Shown piece after piece: positions 54,278-64,000 of a DNA stretch of 64,000 nucleotides (within the stretch, counting starts at the first letter, position 1; each line of letters opens with the position of its first letter). Under the pieces are notes generated by a model, which had not been told where the DNA came from, did no database searches, and saw nothing but the letters and a program-made list of their open reading frames with translations. The DNA is from Mixophyes australis (taxonomy: Eukaryota; Chordata; Amphibia; Anura; Limnodynastidae), in assembly GCA_036250195.1 (NCBI GenBank), contig JAVHZZ010000003.1, forward strand, positions 338,711,375 to 338,775,374, read 5' to 3'. Both the position numbers and the translations under genes were made by a program.

Positions 54278-56368
54278 CAGGGCCGGACTGGGACTAAAAA
54301 TCAGCCCTGGCATTTGAAGCATACAGGCCCATCTCTGTTGATGTGCATGAAAAAACTATGTGCCGCTGTTGCGCAGCGGCAGCGGCAAGGGTGTGGCCAC
54401 ATTATCTTGGGGGCGTGGTCAACATGGGGCATTGACACATACATTATAATAAAACATTACATTTATCAGGCCCTCCCCATTCAAATCACTCCACAACCCC
54501 CAACCCAAAAACATATTACAATGCCCCAGTCCACTGTACTTATCTTTGCTTCTGATGCTGCTGACATCCATCAGGGTGGGAACTTCCTTTAAAGTGAGCA
54601 GGGAAGCTCTTAGTCTCACAAGATTAATCAATCTCATGAAACTTGCTCTGCAGCCTGTGTTCTGTCCGGTGACTGGGAGCAACTATCAGATTCCTCCTGC
54701 TAACCAGAGCTGGATTAAGGCTCAGGGGGCCCTATGCACTTAATACAGGGGGGCTCCTATGATGTATTATGGTTATTAGATACATTTTCAACAAATACAC
54801 AGGCAATACTGTAAGCACTACTGTTAGGTGCACACAGTTCTGCCTTCACAAGCAGTACATAACTCCCAGCTGTCCTTGCAGTCAGACCAAATCCTGACTA
54901 AGCGGGACAGTCACCCACCAAATTCAGAACAGTTGGCAGACTGTCCTGTTCTCTCCTACCTGTCTTGTCATTGTTACCACTTGCGGCTGCTGGTGTCTTT
55001 AGATCAGTTGCTGCTTGTCTGGATCCTGGAATGTTGGGGGCCCTATTTGAAAAAAAAATGGCTACATGAAATGTAGAAAACTCCAATCAGCTCCGCTGTT
55101 AAATCAATATAACACCAACGTTTTAAAATTAGGCCTCACTCCAGCCCCATTAAAATAATAGTATTCCTATTTAATAAATAAATCTATTTCCCTCCCTACA
55201 TACAGCCCCAGCAATAAATTAATAGTATTTACATTTCATAAATATACCTATTTCCTGCAACCATCACTGCCATTAAATTCATAGTCACATTTAATAAAGA
55301 GACCTCATTCTCCCCAAACTCACCCCCACATTCAATAGCCCCCAAACCACCCCATCTTAAATTAATAGTCCCCACTATTACATTGCCCCACCATTACCCC
55401 GCAAACAAAATAGCACATATTAACTAGCCACCATCCACCTCACACACACTACATTGCCAAAAGCTCCTTGTGCCATCACACACAGACAACTGTGCTCCTT
55501 CATCATCATCACGCTATGCCTCCTTATGATCACACTGTGTCCCTTCATCACAACCATGCTATGCCCCCTTATGATCTCACTGCGCCCTTCATGCTGCTTT
55601 TCCCTTCTTCATCACACTCTGCCATGCTGCTTTTGCCCCTCTTCATCACCCTGTGCCATGCTGCTCCCCCCCTTCTTCATCCACCTGTGCCTTTTATCTC
55701 TCCCCCCCTTACTTCATCCCCCTGTGCCTTTTATCCCCCCCTTTCTTCATCCCCCTGTGCCTTTTATCTCTTTCCTCCTTTCTTCATCCCCCTGCCTTGT
55801 ATCTCCCCCTCTTCTTCATCCCTCTGTACCTTGTATCTCCCCCTCTTCTTTATCCCCCTGTACCTTGTATCTCCCCCTCTTCTTCATCACAATGTTCCTT
55901 TAATCTCTCCCCCTCCCTTTCTTCACCCCTCTGTGCCTCTCTGCGTTCCTCCAATCTTTTACTTACCTCTGTATTGCCTTCTTTCATCTTTATTTTCTTT
56001 TCTTCTCTCTCTTTTTTTCTTCTCTCTTCTGTGCGCCGCACCTCACTGAATGTCGGGCGTGGCGTGATGATGTCACGCCCGACTATCAGTGCCAACAGGA
56101 GGGGGAAAGAGGGACGCCGATGCCGCAATCCTGTCAGTATTTCTATACTCACACGATTTCGGCGCCAGAGCCCCCTGCCCCCCGCTGTGCAAAATAAGAA
56201 AAAAAGTTACAAAAAAAAATTCAAGAGTGAGGGCGGGGGGCTGCTGCGCTGTGATCATGTGAGTATACAAATACTCACATGATCACTGCGCAGGGTACCG
56301 GACCGGCCCATACAGCCATCGGCTCTTCTGACAAATGCCAGAAGTGTCAGATGGCCAGTCCGGCCCTG
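54278..56368. mobile_element. Composite hAT-like block with CAGGGCCGGACTGG ends
   Basis: Left end CAGGGCCGGACTGGGAC and inverted right end CAGGGCCGGACTGGCC match. The flanks (AATATGTT and CTTCTCCT) do not, so the block is likely a recombinant or nested product of two insertions. A second left-end-like motif (GAGCTGGATTAAGGCTCAGG) lies at about 54708. 54940-55450 shares blocks with the element at 36529. 55500-55960 is a CT/TTCATC-rich degenerate repeat. Near the right end are palindromes with GCGTGATGATGTCACGCC (56058-56076) and GTGATCATGTGAGTATAC (56251-56283). No transposase. The open frames are repeat-driven. Confidence 0.55.
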
Positions 56369-56612
56369 CTTCTCCTCAATGTACAGCACTGTGTAATATG
56401 CCACTGCATTGTGTCTGCGAGGTCTGGCATTGTGCATTGTGCAGGGGGGATGCAGCACCATTCTTTCACAAGAAAGTCCCTCAACTGATGCCTGGTTGAT
56501 GATGGCACTCAGGGTTCTTGAGATTTATACCACACGTGCACTCATTCATTTTTCAAGAACATGATAAAGGAGGAGTCACCTGGTCATATCACCATCTGCT
56601 TCTGCTTTAGTC

Positions 56613-56950
56613 GTCATCATCATCATCATCATAGCGCCACTGATTCTGCAGCGCTGTACCGAGAACTCATTCACATCAGTCCCTGCCCCTTTGGAGCTTA
56701 CAGTCAAAATTCCCTAACATACACACACAGACAGACAGAGAGAGAGAGAGAGACTAGGGTCAATTTTTATAGCAGCCAATTAACCTACCAGTATGTTTTT
56801 GGAGTGTGGGAGGAAACTGGAGCACCCGGAGGAAACCCACGCAAACACAGGGAGAACATACAAACTCCATACAGATAAGGCCATGGTCAGGAATTGAACT
56901 CATGACCCCAGCGCTGTGTGGCAGAAGGGCTAACCACTTAGCCACTGTGC
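56613..56950 (-). mobile_element. SINE, - copy
   Basis: In reverse order: (ATC)n at 56613-56632, CAGCGCTGTACCGAGAACTC, a short GA run at 56738-56751, central domain, AATTGAACTCATGACC (box-B-like) and GGCTAAGTGGTTAGC at 56930-56943. TTTATTTATAT of the tail is missing, so the (GAT)n joins the tail early. Confidence 0.86.
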
Positions 56951-58722
56951 CACATTGCCTTGCGCTCTTTGGACCACTAAACTGGAATTGCTAGATGAAA
57001 ATAGTGCTCTCCACCCTAACTAGGATATTTTGTTCTGTGGACTTCTCAACAGGTTGAAATTTGCAATCAATTGATCTGCAGTTCCTCCCCTATTTTGCCT
57101 TGTACTTTTATTTAATACACAGATATCACAACAATCCTGAAATATGAGCTTCATCCCTCTGTTAAACTTCCCTAATGATGTTTTTCCCTCAAAGTTCTAT
57201 GCTGACATCACCTTTCACACCACAGCTTGTGAAACATTACGGTCGGTTGTCTTGGTTTCCGAAGCTCCTGCCAAAATTCACTTCAACAATCACCCATCTT
57301 TCAAAGTCATTGAGATTTCCTCTTGCAACCATGCTAGCCATAGTTATAGGCAACCATGGCTGTCTGGTATTTTTATACATAACCCTATTCATCTGGGGAT
57401 GTTATTTGTTTAGTTAATGCATGGACCACACCTGTGTGGAAGCCTTTGCTTTCAATCTGCTTGGTGTCCCTTATTTACCCAGGTGTGTCCACCAGCTATA
57501 TCTTGGCATATAGTGACCGCAATTTATTGATTAAAAAATATTCTAATTTAATTTCATGTAAACACAATTTATAAAACATACACAATGTGTAAGTTAAGGT
57601 TAAATGCAATCTTTTATTCCTCCTGAAACACAGGGGAGAGAAGAAATATACATAACATATTAAATGTCCATACTTGGACAGTAGACCAGTGTTTCTCTTT
57701 GATTTGTAACAGAATGAGGGCAGATTCCTTTCATTCTTGTATGTTCAGCTTATTTACATACTGTAGTACTCTCATCACTGATACGATAGATAGTATAAGG
57801 TCTCCACATTCCATCTCTGAACAGGATATATTGAGGAGGACGTGCCTTAAGGTGTGCAAAAACTGTACATAAATGTACTTTATGTGTTGCAATCACTTGT
57901 ATTTGTATTTGTCTGGTTAGTTAATCAGTCTCCAGACAAGTGGCAATTCTAGAGCATTATAATTCATATTATTTGATGAGCAACACTGATGAATGAATTA
58001 CTCACACATCCTTTCTAGTTACAACACTTTCATTTCCCTTGTTTTTATTCATACCTAGACATAGCTTTCCAGGGTGAGACAAGACAATATAAAAGTTTTG
58101 TGAGTAATGAAAACATTTCACCTCGTGCACAGTCATGACGTTGATAAGGATTTGCTCCACCAATGTTGTAATTCAGTTTTGGTAATTCTATCTAGAAAAT
58201 AACACAATGTTTGTACATGTGACTCAGTAAGCATGACTACAAATATGTTCTCTCTATGCCTCATGTAATGTTTAATAAAGATATTATAAAAAATGCAAAA
58301 CAACACAATACATTAAGACAATCCTATATAGATGTGTGGTGACTTCACAGATGACAATCTGATTCAGATAGATGGGCCAGACAGCCACAATTAGTGGTAT
58401 GTATATTTACATAAAAGTATATCAAATGATCTGCTTTTGATGCCGTACCATCAAGTACCTATTAAATAAGTAGATATAAACAACCCAAATGTTACATATA
58501 ATATAATACAAACTATGGGGTAAGAATTATGCTTAGCGATTCCTCTTTTTGAGATATTATTAGCACATTTCAACAAATGTAATAAAAACTAAATACACTA
58601 GGCAGGTCACATGTTTGCACTTTCATAAACAACTTGTTAATACACCTTCATTATGTAACAAAAACAAAATAATATTTAACATAAAAAGATTTATTGATAA
58701 TGTGACTGATGCATTACAAATG
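56951..58722. other. No gene seen
   Basis: About 1.8 kb. Overlapping open frames at 57144-57417 (80-89 codons, +) have no known domain. No repeat family recognised. Confidence 0.5.
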
Positions 58723-59058
58723 CATCATCATAATCATTTATTTATATAGTGCCACTAATTCCGCAGCGCTGTACAGAGAACTCATTCACATCAGTCCCTG
58801 CCCCATTGGAGCTTAAAGTCTAAATTTCCTAACATACACACACACAGACATACATAGAGAGAGACTAGGATCAATTTGATAGCAGCCAATTAACCTACTA
58901 GTATGTTTTTGGAGTGTGGGAGGAAACCGGAGCACCCGGAGGAAACCGACGCAAACACGGGGAGAACATACAAACTCCACACAGATAAGGCCATGGTCGT
59001 GAATTGAACTCATGACCCCAGTGATGTGAGGCATAAGTGCTAACCACTAAGCCACCTG
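58723..59058 (-). mobile_element. SINE, - copy
   Basis: Complete in reverse: CATCATCATAATCATTTATT, AATTCCGCAGCGCTGTACAG, a CACA/GAGA spacer, central domain, and TAACCACTAAGCCACC at the head. Confidence 0.87.
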
Positions 59059-59660
59059 CCAGACTTTTAAAGACAGTATCCAAAGACACCGGCTTGGCAT
59101 CTAAGACTATGCGACGTGATATAATCTCAACGGACCTTAGAGCTTTATAATCCCTATCATTTCATATTTACTATATTTGATGATAACATACATTTTGGAA
59201 TTTTAAACACTACTTTCTAATAAATTGTCACCTATGAAAACCAGAGAATATAAACCACTGTTAAGAATTGCATATCACATGCAGAAAAAGAGGACTTTTA
59301 CAGTGTAATTGGTGAATAATGTGAATGTTTCTAGGGAGAAATAATGAAATCCTGCCAACGTCACTGGAAATTAAGGATTGTTAGCAACAACTGAGTTTTT
59401 TAACAAAGGAATAATGTATGCTTAGCTTAAATGGCTAACATATTGTGTAAATAGATTTGTATGTACTTTAATATTTACTAGTATTATAATATGTAAGGAT
59501 ATTATCATCCTTTGGACAACCTCTGCTATTTAAGAACACCCCAATATACACCTGAAATACATAACAAAATAATTCCTAAACAGAATCAGTTTAATTGTTG
59601 CGCTTCCCTGTAATATTAAGCTTTGCAAACCCTAGTAACCATCATTCAGTTATACACAGA
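59059..59660. other. No gene seen
   Basis: AT-rich. Nothing recognised. Confidence 0.5.
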
Positions 59661-59663
59661 AAC

Positions 59664-59803
59664 AGAGGGAGAACCAGCGAGTTGTGGGCCCCGCTGCAGG
59701 GAGGCGGGAACCTGACCCTCTGCGTCTGCCATGCAGCGGACCCCATGATCTCCATGGGCCCCGGTGCACAGTACCTGCAGCTCCAATGGTAGTTCCGCCA
59801 CTG
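59664..59803. mobile_element. Fragment of a hAT-type MITE, right end
   Basis: The right end, read inverted, is CAGTGGCGGAACTACCATTG. Inside, GGGCCCCGGTGCACAGTACC and GTGGGCCCCGCTGCAGG form a partial inverted pair. The left end is degenerate. The GC content gives overlapping open frames that are not genes. Confidence 0.45.
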
Positions 59804-60088
59804 CACGGAAGGAGAGGCAGAACTTCCCACCGTGTATGTCACAAAATCCTCTTTGGCGGCGCTGTGAGCTTTGATGCTCTGAACTACATTCTGTAATTTG
59901 CTGGATGACCAGTATTTTGCCATATCCCACATGCCTTCACATAGCACCAAAGGTATATCTATATTCACCGCACCATGCAAATTAAGTATTACTCGTTCAC
60001 CGAACAGTGTTGCTCAGTTAAATACATTTTTGAAATGGAGAATAGATATATAGAACTAGTAGGTTTACCTGCACTGAGACACATATAT

Positions 60089-60331
60089 CATACTTACCAA
60101 CTTTATTCAGTTGGTGTCCGGGAGACTCTCTGTTGCAGGTGGGCGTGTGGGGGGAGGGGCTCCGAAATTGCGTCATTTTGCCCCCCCCCCCCCCCGAGAT
60201 TCTCGGAGAATCGCGGCATTTTGTCCCTAATGCGGGCAGAAGCGGAAGATTGCCACACTCTCCCGGGAGTCCGGGAGACCCACCCGAAATGCGGGAGTCT
60301 CCCGGACATTCCTGGAGAGTTGGCAAGTATG
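60089..60331. mobile_element. 243-bp MITE with perfect 8-bp duplication
   Basis: Ends CATACTTACCAAC and, inverted, CATACTTGCCAAC. ACATATAT flanks both sides (60081-60088, 60332-60339). It contains a C15-type run at 60180-60195 and several CGGGAGTC/GACTCCCG inverted units. Same family as the outer parts of 27258-30183. Confidence 0.83.
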
Positions 60332-60339
60332 ACATATAT

Positions 60340-61654
60340 TGAAGTTGAAACCACTTATTATTAATATCACTCACTAACAAAACATAAAACTCCAAATACA
60401 TCTATGGTAATAAGTCCTAGATCAAATATTTATGAAACACCTTTACTTGGCTAAATAGGAGGGAACAATATAATAATGGTCACTTACAATACCCAAAATA
60501 TGTGGACACTGCATTTAATTTTGTGCAAATGTGTCTACTTGACTATTTTACACATATATAAATGTACAAATACTTAGCACTTACGGGAAAGAGCCTCCGT
60601 AAAAGACGCTTTTCGCAGGATGTGTGTGCACTTGTGGACAAAATGAAAGCATGGTGGAAAGACATTACAAGCTCCTGTTATCTCCTGCTTACAATCAGTT
60701 TTGTCCACCCCCTTTTTCTCCCCAAAAATCCTATAAAGGATATAATTTCACATTTGTCCTTTTTAATGTTTTTATTGCACTACTATATTTGTGCCTTTGA
60801 ATGTGCTTCTTGTATAAGTTCAACCACTTCAAAGTATAGGCTCATGCCAGATCTCTGCCACCTTCAAGGGCATGTTAAAACCAAGTTGTTTTGCAAGGGA
60901 AAAGAAGATGTGTTGCCACCTGGTAAACTGAGAATTGCGCAATATCTCTTTAAATATCTCCTTCAATAACACCAAGAGGGAAATTTACTAAGCAGTGCTC
61001 TGTTTGCTGGTCTTAAAACCGCCAGACATTGCCAGCGGTATTCACCTCCAAACTGCAGGATCTACTACCCAAAACCGCCACATCATGAAATAATAGGTGT
61101 TACCCGTTATAAATAAATTAATAAGTGTTGCTCCTGTTATAAATAAATTATTATTGCCTCCATTAGTAATCAAATAATATTGCTCCTTTGATATAAACAT
61201 GCATTAATTTGCCCACCCTAATATATTCATAAACAAATTTATATCAATAAAATTATTATTTTGCCCCTTTAATCAATAATGATTGTACTCATAATTAATA
61301 AGTGTATCGTGCCCCTTCTCATGGTCTGAAAGGCCAGATAGCTCATACAGCTGATACATGACAGCTATGACTGACAGCAGCTTCCTAGAGAGTTCTACAG
61401 TGACTGGTTCTTGCTTCCTGTCTCCACTTGCTGCTGTCTCTCCTAGTTTCACCCATGATGTACCACCAGTAGGTGTACAGAAATGCCCTCCTTCAAGAAC
61501 TGCTTTATTGTTGGCAGCTAATAATGCTGCTACCTTGTAATAACAACTCTCAGCAGCCCATTTAAAGAAAAAAAGGAGGTAACCGAGTGAATCAGTCCAA
61601 GATAGCCCACTATGGGAACAGCCCAGGGGGCAGATACCCTTCTGCCCCCACCCA
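60340..61654. other. No gene seen; one unassigned 135-codon frame
   Basis: The frame 60562-60969 (+) starts MYKYLALTGKSLRKRRFSQD and has a hydrophobic middle (SCYLLLTISFVHPLFLP). I do not recognise it and its codon pattern is not persuasive. No repeat family seen. Confidence 0.4.
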
Positions 61655-61768
61655 GCCCCTGTCCCTCACTGTACAGTGCTGGGTATTATGCCAGTACTTT
61701 ATAAATGAAAGATAATAATGCTAATGATGATAATAATAATAATAATAATAATATTAATAATAATAAAG
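61655..61768 (+). repeat. LINE/SINE-type 3' tail with (AAT)n
   Basis: GTACAGTGCTGGGTATTATG, then TACTTTATAAATGAAAGATAA, then AATAATAAT up to 61768. Similar to 53590-53680. The body is not identified. Confidence 0.5.
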
Positions 61769-63620
61769 CACAATAATGCAAATATATGCACACAGCGGCA
61801 TTTGCACTGTGGGCCAACATTTGAGCAATTTAATTAGGATGTCTAATGTACACACTGTCAGTGCACACTATACGTTTCCCATTTGAATCTAGCATATTTA
61901 CGTTAAATGAAAAATAAAGTTTAAATCTGACGACTATAGGCAATAATACTGTATATTTATTGCTACACATAACTGAATTAAAGTGACCACAGCACGCAGT
62001 ATGCTGCTTGTCTTGTTCCTCGTGGTGTAATAGAAGAAGGAGTTAACACAGAATAGACACAAAAGAACGCAGCCCTCGGGTACTAAAGTCCAAACATAAT
62101 TCCTTTGCCTGGAGAACAAAGCTTTGTGCTGTGTGTGACTCACACTCCGCACTGTTCCTGCGCCTCCTTACACTTGGCAGCTGGTATGATGTAAGGAATC
62201 TCTAAAATGCTGATAACTCTTCACTTTTCCAAGTGTTCAAACCAAAGAAAATACCCCGGAAAAGAAGTTTGCAGCATTCATAGCGCTGTACAAGTACAGC
62301 TTCTGGACATGCTGTTACCTGCAGTCATGTTTACTAGTGCCAGGAAGCCTGGGCGGGGATCATCCATACAGCAGGGTTCATCCCCAGCTTATTACCTGCC
62401 CCCTCTGCACCTCTCTCCGTCACAGCTGGGTGGAGATTGAGAATTGCTGCATTCATCAGCCGTGTTCCTGTTCTCTGTGTGGAATCCAGGTGGGCACAGT
62501 ACAGTGCGGGACACAGGAAACAAAGGTGAGACAACCTGGTCATCACAATACAGTAATCTCTGCTTTGTATGTATGTGGAACAGTTCCTGGGTATTACATA
62601 CTTACCTAGAAAGCCTCACCTGGTATTCTTAACATTTAGAAACTAGTTTTGTATTTAGTCAGTGCTGTGTTATTCTCTCTGAAAATCACCAATAAGTCAT
62701 TTCCAGTATTATACTTATTTATGTTTAGTATTAGTATTTTAGAAACTTATATAGGTTTTTGACTTCTAAGAACATGTTACTGGTTTAGCAAATAATTGAA
62801 TACTATATTAGCTGTCTATCAAAAAAAAAACAAAATATGTATTTATATAAAACACAATCTATATGTAGACAGATGTTGTAGTAAACACTTTATAAGGATA
62901 CAATAAGGCAGCACAGAGTTTGAAGACCTGCGATCTCTTGTATGATAATAAAACCTGATTTTATACTAAGAGGAATATTCAGTCAAATAGTAGATTTTTT
63001 ATTATTTTGCACATTTGTGTGCATCTGATATATGAAATGCATTTGACAATGTTTATGTTCTTGAATTGCGGTAACCATGTTTTTGTAACTGCGGTTGTTA
63101 AGAGGTCACTGGCTTAGTGTAGGTCTGAGACTCCACTTTGTGGGCATCCTAATCTGAGGCTAGAAGCAGTGTTATTATGAAAGTATGGTTAGGAAATACC
63201 ATATTGTTGCGACTGTAAAGGAACTTATTAATAGTATTTTATTTTGGGTTGCCCAATGATTCTAGTATAGGGAAAAACATTTCAGCAACCAATCAATTCA
63301 AAGACACGTTTGATTTTGTAGGACTTATGCCAAAACAGTAATGCAGATGGAAGACAGTCCTTCCTAGCAAAACAGAATATACAAGTTCTTCGACATTGAT
63401 GCCCCTGGGGCAAGGGGCATGGGCTCCATTCTCACCAGTGTTTTATATGCATTAAGTTTATTATGTTTGTTTGACTCATGTTCAAATGGGTTTACTCAGA
63501 GTCTAAATAAGTACTAGTGAGTTGACTGGTTTCTGTCTAAACTAGCCTGTGTGTATATGTGCGAGAGTTTTTAGCAGGGAAATTAGATTGTAAGTTGCAA
63601 TGGGGTAGAAACTGATAAGC
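61769..63620. other. No gene seen
   Basis: AT-rich. Open frames of 62-90 codons at 62207-62632 have no recognisable domain. A short A10 run lies near 62821. Confidence 0.5.
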
Positions 63621-63621
63621 C

Positions 63622-64000
63622 TAAGGGGCACATTTATCAATCTTATCATAAAGTGAAAAATAGTTTTCAATCCTTATCGCATTGATAAGGATTGAACTAT
63701 TTCTCAAATTTATGAAAAATGCAACACAGAAACTGCAGTTCCGGAAAACTGCTGTTTCTGTGATAAAAAAAAAAATCACACTTACCCCGCCTCTTCGGAA
63801 TGCGATGTCCACGAATCTCCTCCTGGTCCTCTTCATTTTTCTTCCCACTAGAATTTCAAAGAACTGCACATGCGCACAGACATCTCCGCTCTGAGCAAGC
63901 GGTGAGTGACAGGGAGGGATCATGTGATCCCTCCACACATGCGCTGTCCAGCTCTGCTCTTCGGAGCAGAGCTGACAATTCTTCAATTATGATAATGTAC
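63622..64000. repeat. Foldback repeat, probably continuing past the window
   Basis: GGGGCACATTTATCAATC starts a unit with an inner inverted pair: TAGTTTTCAATCCTTATC at 63662-63679 against GATAAGGATTGAACTA at 63684-63699. A second one (TGCTCTTCGGAGCAGA) lies near 63955-63970. The style matches palindromic MITEs. The far end is outside the window. Confidence 0.4.

Noticed and set aside
54278..56368. Single clean hAT insertion
   Set aside because: The termini match but the 8-bp flanks differ and another left-end motif lies inside, so it is listed only as a composite block.
60018..60401. Overlapping frames of 69-129 codons on both strands
   Set aside because: They cross the 60089-60331 MITE and its flanks. 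No domain.

Overview
The window is vertebrate nuclear DNA and most likely comes from a frog. It is AT-rich and almost entirely intergenic. About ten copies of one tRNA-derived SINE are present. This SINE has a V-SINE-like central domain and a 3' tail ending in TATAAATAAATGATGATG. There are also many palindromic MITEs and hAT-type elements of styles common in anuran genomes, and a Tf1/sushi-type LTR retrotransposon. The species cannot be fixed from the sequence. I found no convincing exon of a host gene, no tRNA or rRNA gene, and no CRISPR array. All substantial coding sequence belongs to transposable elements.

Layout. 0-8 kb: the right end of a hAT-type element with a 24-bp minisatellite and a perfect 39-bp inverted repeat, then repeat fragments, a SINE, and a decayed DNA transposon with a Myb/SANT-like accessory gene (6.1-8.2 kb, + strand). 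8-21 kb: SINEs, several palindromic MITEs, two neighbouring copies of a 0.7-kb repeat, and a 1-kb CT-rich microsatellite. 21-27 kb: three hAT-type elements with clear or near-perfect 8-bp target duplications. One carries the C-terminal dimerisation end of a hAT transposase. 27.3-30.2 kb: a GC-rich unit bracketed by an 8-bp duplication, holding a minus-strand promoter with four CCAAT boxes, a CRE, a TATA box and a YY1-like start, followed by a splice donor. 30-40 kb: MITEs, a candidate LTR, and a 1.9-kb hAT-type element inserted inside a SINE.

40-50.5 kb is the richest part. A degraded Ty3/gypsy pol fragment at 40.3-42.4 kb encodes the integrase end before reverse transcriptase, which is the order typical of Gmr1-like elements. 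It is split by a solo LTR with a CTTGG duplication. A second, minus-strand copy of the Myb/SANT-like transposon gene follows (42.9-45.0 kb). It is interrupted by a nearly complete sushi-type chromovirus (45,017-50,496, minus strand). That element has two LTRs, an ATATC target duplication, gag, and pol with protease, RT, RNase H, integrase and chromodomain. A -1 frameshift signal of the GGGAAAC type lies between gag and pol. The primer-binding site is complementary to the element's own predicted RNA 5' end. RT is broken by a one-base shift and a stop codon, so this copy cannot move by itself.

50.5-64 kb: flank of the interrupted transposon, TA and GT arrays split by a hAT MITE, three more SINEs, a composite hAT-like block at 54.3-56.4 kb, a MITE with a perfect 8-bp duplication at 60.1 kb, and AT-rich sequence with nothing recognised.

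The parts form no pathway. They are layers of insertions whose nesting gives a relative time order.
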